A DNA stretch of 64,000 nt from Ostrinia nubilalis (lineage: Eukaryota; Arthropoda; Insecta; Lepidoptera; Crambidae): positions 9,650,001 to 9,714,000 of the forward strand of contig NC_087119.1 of NCBI RefSeq assembly GCF_963855985.1, read 5' to 3'. The notes below the pieces were generated by a model. That model saw only the letters and a program-made list of their open reading frames with translations, did not search any database and was not told where the DNA came from. This document shows positions 11,158 to 22,400 of this stretch, one piece after another. The translations under genes were made by a program, and so were the position numbers. The first letter of the stretch is position 1; the number at the start of each line of letters is the position of its first letter.

Positions 11158-12305
11158 TATTTTGGAACTATACCTACTGACGAAGTTAAGCGTAAGACCT
11201 ATTATAGTTCTTTAGGTTGCCTAGGATCCTCAGCGATCTTTTGGTATGAAGATCACAAACATCTAAGCATGATGATTAATAACATTTTCCATTGATTAAT
11301 ATTTCTTTATTGCACAAAACTTTTACAATGGTAGTAACACAATTTAAATATAAATATAAATAGTGCATTGCTGAAGGAGACACAGAGTAAATATACAGAG
11401 GTTTCCAAACTAGGCCAAGCCTGTATCTTGGAAAACCAATAAAATTAAGTGTGTAACTTGCAGAGAAAAGGAAAACCAGCGTACAACAATGCAATTTCTG
11501 GTGCAAAAGAAACATCATGAGTAGCCTAAAAACATCAATTTATCAGGTTTTCTGTACTTAAATAATCCAGCGAGAGTAACCACTTGCTTAGGGCTATCTT
11601 TGCTTCCGAAACAGAACAAGATTTTATATTACAAGAGCTTGCTGCCTTATTATAAATACGCGCCTTAACATAGTCACCAAATCTGCTTGCAAATCGAGAA
11701 TTTACGGAGGGAGTGGGGATTTTGAATACGCGCTTTTTAATGAGAGTATTGTATTCATCAGATGAGATTAATCGTTTGTGGGCAATCAGGGTGGTTTTAA
11801 GGATGAACAACTGACGCACTGTAAGAACCTGAGCCTCCCTATAGAGGTCCGTTGTAGGGTATCTAAAAGGTTTCATGAGCATTATTTTTAAAATGGATCT
11901 GTTTGCTCGTTCAGCTACCAGGAGTGAAGTCTTGGCAGCACTGCCCCAGACTGAGACACAGTAACCAATCAAAGACACGATGAGCGCTTTGTAAATAATA
12001 ATCAGTAACTCGAAGTTGGCTGTATCTCTAAGCTTCCTGAAAATACCTGATAGCTTTCTCAGACGTTTAGCCAGCTGCTGGATATGGATTTTGAAGTTAA
12101 GATGCTCGTCTATCATTACTCCCAGGTATTTTGTGACATTGATACGGCTAATGTAGTTACAAGTGCAATTTTGAGATGAGGACAGATCGCAAGAATGTAT
12201 TACTAGTTTGTTTTCGGAATTAGGACTGGACGCTGCCGTTTTATGAAAGCAGATGAAGTTAGTTTTAGAGTGATTTAGGGTAAGTAGGTTATATTTAAGC
12301 CATTT

Positions 12306-14135
12306 GGGTATTTCTCACCGCCACGGTTCTCATCGTCACCTTCGTGGCGAATTTTATTTCTAACTTATTTCAACTTTTTTTAAACAAAAATTGTAGCACT
12401 TGATGTGAAGATTGTATTCTCAGTAAATCAGTCAAATAGTGAGTCTCGTTTGGAAGCTATAACGTTTTGAATTTTTTGATGCCACGAAAGTGATGCTGTA
12501 CTTCACAGCAATAATTTTTTCAAACTTTACTACTGTAAATGACTCTTAAGTGTTTATAAAACATATATTTTGTCTTATTTTCATAGATAAATAGCAATAA
12601 CATAATATAAATAGGTACCTACTTAATTACAAGATAAAAATTTACCGATTACGTCACCTACTAAGTTACAAGATTCTACGCAATTGGTTTTAAGGGTGAC
12701 ACTGGTGGCATTCTGAAATGCTAAAGAAGTAAAAAACGGATTATCAGTAGGTACCTCAATAAAAAAGAACTCTAACTGATTATCAGTCCCTCAACAAAAA
12801 TATATTTTTTATTTAGGCCAGAGGGCCTCGTATTTTTGTTGTACAACTTTTAACTCGAACTTCAGATTAAAAGACAATGCCGGAAATTGGGGTCTTTTTT
12901 TTTTCGCGCGGCCATCGACCAAACTTTGTTTTTTGATTACAAAATAGTGTAATAAAACAAACATACTATGACATGTATACCTGTAAACTCAGTCTGAACT
13001 GAGTTACGAGCATTAGAAGTTTGATGATTTTCATACTAGATTTGCTTTTTTCGCGCAAAGTTTTGTAAGAAATTGCAACATCGCGCAAAGTTTGGTCGAT
13101 GGCCGCGCGAAAAGAAAAGACGCCACTTTCCATACAAAATCTGGCATTGCCATTTATCTTACAACCAGATACACAGTCACATATACAGACATACATACAG
13201 TCATACAGACAGACAACAAAAATACGAGGCCCTTATTTATTTATTGATGTACTGATCTCTACTTACCACGTATAATTTATTAGTTATTAAAATATTGTAA
13301 AAACATAAACACCAGTCACTATATTTTAAAATAAACCAAAGCGAGAAATCACTTTCGTGGCCTAAAATCACCTTCGTGTATAAAACACCACGAAGGTAAT
13401 GCCACGAAGGTGACGAAAATTTTAGTTTTTTATGAATTATCCTTAAATTTGAATTTAACGGTTCAAGTCGAATACTACACAAATAAGTCTAACATGTTAA
13501 GTTTTCAATGGCAAAGTTTCAATTAAATTGTTTAAATTTTAGAGGTAGAAAATATTGTTCAAGCAAGCGACGGTATGTCTATGGATAATCACAAAAAGTT
13601 ACGTATTTTTTTCGCGAAGCGACGATCGACCTATCTCACCTCCCCAATGGTCGAAGCGCGACTGACGTTAACGGAATAGAATGCTGTGATTGGTTACTGG
13701 TGTTCGGTTTAACGGCAATCTTGCATTATTACTCAAAATTTTAGGTACCTAAAATCGTGTGACCAACGTATTTCGTTTTCTCAATTCAAAATAATTATAA
13801 GAAGATATTTTTTTTATTTTTGTGTGGAAAGTATATTTAATTACGATGATTTCAGTATATGCTACACACAAATTGAATGAAAATTGTGAATGCAGTAACT
13901 AAATGTTTCATTGCAACCGAAGGTGTGACACGATGAGAACGCGAAAAATGACCCCGTTTTTTATCGTTTCATGTGATTTTTTCGTATTATTTTTGCTTCT
14001 ATTACAATGAAATTTATTTTGTATGTAGCTAAATAGATATTTTATCATCTGATTTCAAAGTTATTGTTCTAACTTATACCGTTTATGAAATATTATTGTG
14101 TGACCATCAAATTTGAGTGTAAATGAGAAGTACCC
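12306..14135. mobile_element. Non-coding 1.83 kb TIR element inserted in LINE ORF2
   Basis: Its ends are GGGTATTTCTCA (12306) and TGAGAAGTACCC (14135), a 12 bp inverted repeat with one mismatch. ATTT is duplicated at 12302-12305 and 14136-14139, and removing the element with one ATTT leaves the LINE frame intact, which fixes both borders. Subterminal inverted motifs are GTTCTCATCGTCACCTTCG (12326) and, reversed near 13918-13941, GTTCTCATCGTGTCACACC. The string CCACGAAGGTGA and close variants recur at about 12336, 12481, 13355 and 13390-13420. There is no long open frame, so it is a non-autonomous DNA transposon. The TIR and 4 bp target do not match a family I know. Confidence 0.8.
12822..13233. 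mobile_element. Hairpin element nested inside the 1.83 kb element
   Basis: Inverted ends AGGGCCTCGTATTTTTGTTG (12822) and CAACAAAAATACGAGGCCCT (13233). The arms continue to CGCGCGGCCATCGACCAAAC (about 12904-12923) and its inverse GTTTGGTCGATGGCCGCGCG (about 13090-13109). It is the third level of nesting in the LINE. Confidence 0.75.
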
Positions 14136-16652
14136 ATTTACAAATTAAGGACATTCCGAGCTCAGCAGAGTGAAGTGTGGAGGACCAATTATTACCATTG
14201 AACAGAACAGCAGTGTCGTCTGCGTAGCATATCACCTCGGCATTTAAAAGGTGTAGATCATGAATATCATTCATGTATATAATGAAAAGGGTGGGGCCAA
14301 GTATGCTACCCTGGGGTACGCCGAAATGTATAGGTAGAGAATCACTTCTTAGTTGGCCTACCCTGGTAAATTGTTGCCTATCCGAAAGGTAACTTTTAAA
14401 CCAATCCAGCGCAAGACCCCTCACACCCAAGCCCTCCAATTTACGGTACAGTATTTTTGTGGACACGGTGTCGAAAGCCTTGGCCAAATCCAAGAAAACC
14501 CCTACACATTGCTGGCCCTTATCCAGGGAGCCAGAGACAATCTCAGTGAGTAACGTGACAGCGTCTTCGGTTGATTTGTGGCGTCTGAATCCGAATTGTC
14601 TTGGGGATAGTAACTCGTTTTGCTCAATGAACCTGGTCAGGCGGTTATTGACAATTTTCTCCAGCATCTTGGAGAAGACACAGAGTAACGAGATAGGTCT
14701 GTAATTACCCGGTTTATCTTTAGGACCGTCTTTGTAAATAGGAGTTACCAGAGCAATCTTCCAGGATGCAGGAAAGCAGCCAGTTCCCAAACTCAAGTTG
14801 AATATGTGTTCTAAGGGTGCACAGATAATACTTCTAGCACATTTAACAAGAGCGGTACTGACTTCGTCTACTCCGGGCGCACTGTCAATTTTTAGTTGGG
14901 CAATCATATCAAGTATTTCATCTTGATCAGTTGGGTCGATGAAGAAGGAGTGTGCAGGTGAGTGTGTGTGCTTAACACTGGAAGCTAGATGGTCTTCAGT
15001 TTCTCCAGTCTGAGACATTATGTTATTTGCCAGTGACTGTCCGACGCCGGAGAAGAAAGCATTACATTCGTTTAAGGAAACCATAGGGTTATTTTTATCT
15101 GAAATTAGGTCGTTCGATTGCTGATTAAGTTTAGAGTTGTAAGTTTTCTTTATAGATTTCCAGAGAAGCCTAGAATCTTTGCTGTTTTTTAAGAGTTCTT
15201 CCCTTTCATAAGCTAGCTTTACCTTTCTTATTATGTCAACGTAGAAGTTTCTATACCTACGATATGAAATACTTAAGATTTCATCATTTGGGTTTTGTTT
15301 AAGTTTAGCGTGGAGCCTATCCTTGTGCCGTGAGCACCTAAGCAGGCCGGGGGTCATCCACGGCCTGATGACGAATCTCGAACGACTCAATTTAACTGTT
15401 TTGGAGTTCAGTTTAATTGATTCATTGATCTTTGCCATGAACGCATCCACAGCTTCATTAACGTTAGTCATAGAATATAATGGGTTCCAGTCTACTTCCT
15501 CCAAGTATTTGCAAACTCCGGTGTAGTCAGTAATAGTTCTAAACCTGGCTTGACCATTGCTGGGATGCTTGGATTTGGTTGTGAGAGCAAGCATGGCGAT
15601 CCTGTGGTCGGTGATATCAGCGTCGCATACAACACCGATGGCTTTGGTTTTTGTTTTAACGAAGATGTGATCGAGACAGGCATCTAATCGAGTAGGTTTT
15701 GTGATAGCAGGTTCCAGACCATGCTCTGTGTAGCAACACAGGTAATCAGTTGATTCTGAACCGAGGATGTCGATGTTAATATCACCGGCCACAATGATGC
15801 ACCGCTGGTCTTTCGTAGTACCGAGAAGTTCGTCCAGTGAGAACAGAAAGTTATTAATGTTTCTGAAGGATGGCGATCTATATATTCCTAGGATTGTAAA
15901 CTGATTGTCAATGGTTATTGATAGACAACATGCCTCACTGAAAAATGGCTCCATCACTACAGCAGGCCATGTGGACTTAACAAATGCAACTACACCTCCA
16001 TTTTGGTTAATATTGTGTTTGGTTGAGTAGGAGTTATACCCAGGAATTTTTTCAATTATAGTAGATTCGTCAAGTCTGCACTCAGTTAGAATTAGGACAT
16101 CAAAGTTAATATTTAACCTGTGGAGGTAAATCAAGAAAGCGTCGAGATTTTTAGCGATACTTCTGATATTCATAGTTAGTACGGTAAAATTAAATGTAGG
16201 GGTGATTACAGCGCCACATGACTCTGGGTCGATCAGTTCATAACATGGAATATCAGGAATTTTATCAATATCAGCAATTAGGTCTAAATTACCCATTATT
16301 AGGAATAGTTTTCATAAAATAAAGAGTTGAGTAAGCAGAATTAACAAGGTCAGCCGTCAGAAGAGAGCGCCGGTAGCAGTTTAATCTAGACAGTTTTAGG
16401 AAGCAGTGAAGTGTGTTTATAAATTGATGTTTCGCAGCAATATTGACAAAATTCAAATAAAGTTCTAAGCAAAAACGAGTTAAATTAGTAAGAGTAACTT
16501 GTGGCACAACAAATAATCTATACAATAAAAGTATTGAGTTAAAATTGAGAGTGTTTCTTAATAAAGAACAATTAAAAAGTAAAGGTAGTAACAGCCAGGA
16601 GGCCGAGGTAAGTAGTAGGAGGTAAGCAAGAGTAACAATTGTTATACGTTTG

Positions 16653-17726
16653 TTAGGAACAGTTTAGAGGCTCCATAGGGGCTAAGGAGGGTCTGTTCTG
16701 GACCTCTAGTTTCTCCAGGACCGCTAAAGATGTAACGTGGAGAACAGAGCTTGTCTCGGTGCGACGCATGAAGATATTGCCGTTTGACGTCCAGACAAAT
16801 TTAAAACGTAGTTCATTGCCCAGCTTTCTAGCCTTACTGAAGAGTATTCTATTTTCTTTCGTCAGATGTTCATTCAGAAAAACGCGGCGCAGGGTGCCCT
16901 GAAGGTTCAGCTTGTCGGTAGTGAGGCCCCGCCGGACTCGGGCCGCGCGCAGCAGCTGGTCTCGCGGCGCGCGACGCGTCATCGAGACTACAATGGGTCT
17001 GGGGCGGTCTGACGCACTTGCACCACCTCGGGGTCCTACACGCCTGACGTCGTCGATGTCACGGGGGTCCAGTTCGACGCCAAGGCTAGCGGACACCACG
17101 CTTACAAGTTGTTGCAGGTTTTCTGTACTATTTTCTGTAATTCCAGTGATCTCCACGTCTTTAAGAAAGCTTCGTTGTTCCTTTGCGGCTATAACCTGAC
17201 GCAGTTCAGTCACTTCGGCGCGTAGTTCGATAACTTCAGCTTTGCATCTGTCCATTTCCTTCATTTGACTTTTTATGTCGGCTAGTTCCTGCCGAAAAGC
17301 AGCGATCTCGTCCGTGGTCGAGTTTAACGACTTAGTGAAGTCAATCATTTCATTTTTCATTGTAATGAAAATGGTTTTTAAGTCAGCAACAGCATTGGTG
17401 AACGCAGCCATTGTCTGGGCCGGCACCTCCATGGCAGCCAACTGTTGAGCAGACAACGTAAAATCGCAGCCGGCCAATTCCTGCTCAGGTCTCTGTTGCT
17501 TTGTTCTAATTGGGGTGTTGTCTGTTTTCACGCTCTTACTTTTCAACTTACAGGTGGGGCAGATATATTGGTTTTGTTTTGTTCTAAGCACCTTGTGGTC
17601 CTCCCGGGTCATGTTCAAGCAAAGCGTGTGGTATACTGTTGAGCATTTAGAGCATGTAATGGTAGCTGCACCGTCTTCTGTCCCGTTCTTGTTTTTTGTA
17701 GACTTATTACAAGCTCCGCAAACCAT
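16653..17726 (-). CDS. LINE ORF1: PHD-like zinc finger and coiled-coil protein
   Basis: A 357-residue protein. Residues 3-59 hold a PHD-type C4-H-C3 array (C3, C6, C25, C28, H33, C36, C56, C59). Residues about 105-185 are a coiled coil (DIKSQMKEMDRCKAEVIELR region). The C-terminal 150 residues, from about EITGITENSTENL, resemble the nucleic-acid-binding C-terminal region found in many insect LINE ORF1 proteins and related to baculovirus FP proteins; this is judged by eye. ORF1 proteins coat the element RNA and help reverse transcription at the target site. The frame is open from Met at 17726 to the stop, with no sign of decay. It precedes ORF2 by 356 bases on the same transcript. Confidence 0.8.
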   Translation of the reverse strand: MVCGACNKSTKNKNGTEDGAATITCSKCSTVYHTLCLNMTREDHKVLRTKQNQYICPTCKLKSKSVKTDNTPIRTKQQRPEQELAGCDFTLSAQQLAAMEVPAQTMAAFTNAVADLKTIFITMKNEMIDFTKSLNSTTDEIAAFRQELADIKSQMKEMDRCKAEVIELRAEVTELRQVIAAKEQRSFLKDVEITGITENSTENLQQLVSVVSASLGVELDPRDIDDVRRVGPRGGASASDRPRPIVVSMTRRAPRDQLLRAARVRRGLTTDKLNLQGTLRRVFLNEHLTKENRILFSKARKLGNELRFKFVWTSNGNIFMRRTETSSVLHVTSLAVLEKLEVQNRPSLAPMEPLNCS

Positions 17727-17750
17727 TGTTGATGTTATGTTGTTATGATG

Positions 17751-18069
17751 TGCTTACGAAAATAAGTTGTGTCAAGACTCTAGTGCCCTCTATTGGGATT
17801 TATGAAAGCTATAGCGTGCGCCAGATAGGGCAAACAGCATCGAGCAAGGACCGAAATCGCAAGCAAGTGTCTCGCAGTGGCACCGGCAGATGGCGGTAGT
17901 GTGTTTTCGAATATAAGCAAATCATAAAATATGATACTCGACCAGGTATGAGAGGTTATGTTGATTATACGAAGACATTCAAACCTAATGAACGATTCAT
18001 GCAAAATTAAATATTATTGGAAAGTCTACCATTGTAGTCTGATAATAGGTATGTGACATGCATGTAAAA
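17751..18069. other. Spacer between the two LINEs
   Basis: It may include the 5' UTR of the minus-strand LINE. No other feature is seen. Confidence 0.4.
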
Positions 18070-19019
18070 CTTAAGAAATGTAGCTCAACGAGGTCTACTA
18101 CTACAGGTCTATCAAGCCCTGTGTGAGTCTCTTATAAGTTATTGCATATCCTGTTGGGGAGGTGCTCCCAAATCTAACATGATAACTTTAGAGAGGGCCC
18201 AAAGAGCTGTGTTAAAAGTTTGCACTTTTAGACCTTTTTCCTATTACACGACATTTTTATATAAAGATTGTCAAGTACTTACAGTTCGTCAGCTGTTTAT
18301 TCTTTGTACTATTAAAAGACAACATCAGTTATTGAATTTTGAGCCAGAGAGGATAAAAACCAAGCGTCGTAAAGACATTGTTATCGAATCTAGAGTAATT
18401 TCAAAAACAAAATTTAGTAAAAAATTTTTTTCTTCCATTGGACCATTTTTGTATAATAAAATAAATAGACATCTTAAAATTTATCCATTGAGTAGGTATG
18501 AATGTAGCACAGTTCTTAAGGCGTGGCTACAACAGAAAACATACGATGAGACTGAAGAGTTATGGACTGTGATTGAATAGTCAATACTTCTTATTAACTT
18601 TAAGTCAAATCATTACTATTTTCTTCTACTTCTGTAATTTATAGTCCTGATTACAAATGCCCTTTATCATTACACTCAAGGGAAATATGCTTTATAATGC
18701 ATTGTAATGTGAATAGATTTTAATTTTGTTAAACTTGTTATAACACGTTTTGTTTCGAGATACCTACCAGTGTCAAAAATTACATTTACCTAGTTAGCTA
18801 TAAAATGTATCTTTTTGCGAATTTTCGCTATGGGAAGAGCGCTTGCTTATCCTAAAATACAGGGCTCTGCCCTAACTTAGGAAGCAAAGCTCAATGTTTT
18901 TAGAATCATAATATTTTGTAAGATACATTAATGTCTGTACTTAAACATTTGTTGCTTGTTTTTATATGCATGTACTTACTTTTGAATAAATAGATTTGTA
19001 TTTGTATTTGTATTTGTAT
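18070..19019 (+). mobile_element. 5'-truncated LINE, reverse transcriptase C-terminus
   Basis: An open frame from about 18107 to 18580 encodes the region after the RT thumb: YQALCESLISYCISCWGGAP, then LERAQRAVLKV, CQVLTVRQLF and a C-terminal KAWLQQKTYDETEEL. The same region of the LINE at 11535-12116 reads IVSLIGYCVSVWGSAA and AQVLTVRQLF, so the two families are related but clearly different. The 3' UTR ends in a (TATTTG)n tail at about 18992-19019, a typical LINE end. It is in opposite orientation to the larger LINE. The frame is open but only a C-terminal piece. Confidence 0.8.
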
Positions 19020-19423
19020 GTGCCATCGACAACAAAAATTACTTAGTTTGAAGCTGAAGTAATTGGTGTTGAAATACTTATATGATAGGATATAAATAAT
19101 TTTAAAAAATCTATACAAATGAAACAAAATTTTAATAAATAAGATTTAATTCAAATATAAATTATTAAAGCTAATAAATAAATAATATGAAAACAAATAC
19201 GGGTAGGTATAGATCGTTTCATCCACGAAGACGAGCCCCACCAATTTTTTGTCGAGGGAAGCGCGGGATGCGGGTAGTTTGATCCGAGCAATTCGAGCGT
19301 CATATTTGTAGTGTGCGTGTGCACTCATGGATAATTTAGCGTGTGCCGATAACATTCAAACATTAGCGGAAGAATGGTGGGGCGCGTCTTCGTGGATGAC
19401 ACGATCTATGTACCTATATCCAT
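19020..19423. other. 3' flank of the V-ATPase gene
   Basis: Probably holds its 3' UTR; AATAAA-like strings on the minus strand (TTTATT, about 19170-19180) are possible signals. No other feature is seen. Confidence 0.35.
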
Positions 19424-22400
19424 CTACACTTTGTGAGACTCCACCGTGTCTTCGGCCTTCGCCTTCTTCTTGCAGATGTTGTCGGCCTTGTCATCGCCCT
19501 CTGCGCAGATGGTCTTGAAGCTGAAGGGGTGGAACATCCATCCCCGACCCAGGTAGAACTTGCTCATAAATTCAACCCTGGAAACAAAAAAAAGTGAAAA
19601 AATCAGACAAAATAGCCCATGATTTTCAGTTTGGCCCAAAAGTTAACTGGAACTTAAAGGTTGAGTTGTTGAGGTATGGGAGGGGATTGATATTGACATA
19701 TTATAACGTGACAGGGCATGTGGCATGGCATCTGAAGTCTAACTGACGTTTGATCGCCATGAAATTACCCTCCTGTACCGCTCCCATATCTCAAGCACTG
19801 AGTTATGCGCTAGACGTACGGTAAAATCTTTTCAAAATCTGTTCAGTCGTTCGGAAGACCTGCTGCGATATTCGTCTTAGACAGAGAAAATACTGTTTAG
19901 TTCTTAACGACAAATGATAAAGCATACTAAAATAATGTTTGTAAAAGACATTCGTACACAATGTAGCAGCTTTGATAGCTTCCTGCAAACCTAATATTAT
20001 ATTCAATCATTGTCTTAATTGGAAACCATTACAAAGCTATCAGTTTCAGACCATCGCAATTCCAGAATCCGCCTAATGCCGATGCAACAGATAGTATTGT
20101 GTTTGACATGCCTTTGTATCGATGTCATGCAATTATGACGCTGATGGCTACTGACAACTGACATCTGACGCACTTCGCCGACGAAGCTAGAGATATTCGC
20201 TGACGCTGCCTCCAGGCACTCTAAGGCGTTTGGTGCTATCGACATTATCAATGTCTTGGTGCCAAGCACAATAGGTTCATTAGCTTCACTAGTCGTTCCT
20301 AACCTTTACCCTTTCAGTAATCTGATTTCAAAACATTTTAAGGTTTCGTCAAAAACTATCCAGTAGTTTTTGTAACAAACTTTTGCGTATTTATTAGAAT
20401 TCGCAGATGAAAACTTCTTTCGATTTTCTTTCGGCACTTCTTCTCAGCACCAGCCGCTTTGTTGTTCAAAAGTTGTGGTGTTGAAAGCTATATTACAAGC
20501 CTGAAAAGGGTCTACATACTAATAAATAATTTGAATTTGAGTATTATGCCTTAATCACACGTACCGAGTAAATGGGCGAGACAGTAAAATGTTTACTCGG
20601 TCGAGACAGTTGGGTGAGCGAGTCACATACTCGAGCGCTCGGCCGAGCACTCGGCGTAATGTTCATACACACCGAGTACTCGACCGAGAGCACTGTCTCG
20701 CCCAAAGACAAAACCAGCTCACCAATGCAGCCGCAGAGTGTGCAAGAAGGCCGACAGCCCCTCCATCACGACGAGGATGGTGACCGTGAAGAAGGCCCAG
20801 CAGGCGAACTTGATCGGCAGCAGCACACACTTTATAGTGTTCTCGTAGTCGCGGCCGGCTTGTAAGACCATGTTCCACAGGATATCTGACAGCTCTGAAA
20901 CATACAATAGTCTTTGTTTCATCATCATCATCATTTCAGCCATAAGACGTCCACTGCTGAACTCCCCCAATGATTTCCACAATGGCCGGTTAGTGGCGGC
21001 CTGCAGCCAGCGCCTTCTATCCGCTACCTTTGTCAGGTTGTCGGTCCACCTTGTGGGTGAACGTCCTACGCTGCGATTTCCATTATGTGTTTCTTTGTTT
21101 GACATATTATTATATCAATACTTGGTTACTTCTACGGTACAGAAGGCAAAACAAGAGCAGAGTAATCTAAGGTAGCCCGTTTCCAAGCCATTTCTATACA
21201 GTTGAGGATTTCGAATGCTTGCTTCCATCTATAGTCTTTAGGTAAGATTCCGGCCAAGAACTTCCCCGTAGGGGGTAAAAAACCAAATGTGCGTCGACAA
21301 AATACCTGTACTTTGTTTTACCTGCATGAGCTAGGGATAGTGCCCACAAACGAAGATACGAAGCAGTATGAGATATGGTGCTCAAAACGAATTCGATGGT
21401 GCTGACTCCTTGGTGTATCATCAGCTCTCCAAATGGCTGGCTGTACCTCTCTATGTCAGCCAGAATTTTTTCCTCCGCCTTCTTATCGGATTCCCTTCTC
21501 TGCTGATATCGCCGAAAATTGCTTATTTTATTCTGAAACAAAACATTCGTATTCATACAAAACAAAAAATAATTACGAAGACATTTTATAAAAGGAAACG
21601 TGCTTTATCGTGACACTTAATAACCTATCGGCCAAGAAATTGCGGAAGCAAAGCTGTCTTTTTAACGAAATTGAAAGCTGAAATTTTCGAGCGTGGGTGC
21701 CAATTTTGTTTTTAATACGACGACATATTATTTTGGCAAGTTTACTAGTATGAGTGTGTAATGTGTGTTTTAGAAATCAGTCATAGCTCATTACTGTTCT
21801 TTTAATTTTAAGGTAGACCGAGTGTGTAGGTAGAATTTTCTAGAAATCACGTAGGCAAAGGAAAATTACAATTTATTACAAATCTATCAATAAGTAAGTA
21901 TTTATGGAGTTTAAAATGCTCCAAAAGCCGTTTGATGCTGCCCACAGCTAGGGAAAATGAAATGATACGACATTACAAGGTTTCATCAATACAAAGAATA
22001 GCAATATAATTTTATTCAGCCTTGCATTTACAAGTACGATTGCTTTGATTTGACATTTGCAAGCCGCTTAGACTTGAAAATAGAATATAAAAATAGTTTC
22101 CCTTTGATTTCAATTTTCTCTCGAACGCTGATTACTTTTTACATTTATGGCTTATAGTCCAGTCATTTAAGCTTAAATTAGGTAAGAATCTCGGAATTAG
22201 AGATACCCAGCTGTAAGTCTGTAAATACTTGTATATTGACACCCTAAAAGTTGTCTCAAAACCTACATATGGTAGGGTGTAAGCAACTATTAAATTTTAA
22301 GGTCAAAGGTCACAAAAATCGGTTTTTTGCGCTTTTTTTGGAAATATCTCATTTCCTATGGGTTTTTTGCTATTTGTATTTATTATCAATATTGTAGAAT

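Larger units (their letters stand above)
11535..16296 (-). pseudogene. LINE ORF2: endonuclease and reverse transcriptase, split by an insertion
   Basis: The first part, 16296-14140, encodes an exonuclease-endonuclease-phosphatase type endonuclease: NIRSI at the start, catalytic Glu in LTECRLDE, Asp in VAGDINIDIL, and TDHR near residue 230. The reverse transcriptase follows from about residue 450: FLDLAKAFDTV, GVPQGSILGPTLF and YADDTAVLF. The insertion at 12306-14135 falls just past the YADD box. Reading resumes in the same frame at 12305 with the thumb and C-terminal region, and runs to the stop at 11535. Without the inserted DNA and one target copy the frame would be about 975 codons with no stop, the usual size. 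The insertion ends the protein about 10 residues after the break. It nicks the target and copies the element RNA; this copy cannot make a full enzyme. Confidence 0.85.
11275..17750 (-). mobile_element. CR1/jockey-type LINE, interrupted by a nested DNA element
   Basis: A two-ORF non-LTR retrotransposon read on the minus strand: ORF1 at 17726-16653, a 356 bp gap, ORF2 at 16296-11535, then about 260 bp of 3' UTR with TTTATT (AATAAA on the minus strand) near 11308. The 5' boundary is uncertain, near or beyond 17750. The zinc-finger ORF1 followed by an ORF2 with apurinic-type endonuclease and reverse transcriptase but no RNase H fits the CR1/jockey group; the exact clade is not resolved. Both frames are open apart from the 1.83 kb insertion at 12306-14135, so the copy looks young. 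It lies between the first gene and the V-ATPase gene. Confidence 0.85.

Noticed and set aside
18179..18580. A separate 133-residue host protein
   Set aside because: It matches the C-terminal reverse-transcriptase region of LINEs, and the frame extends upstream without a start; the 3' UTR ends in a LINE-type tail.
20719..21105. Open frame on the minus strand joining an RTE end to V-ATPase sequence, as a fusion gene
   Set aside because: The frame runs through intron 13 by chance; exon 14 has a good acceptor at 20895 and family similarity starts exactly there.
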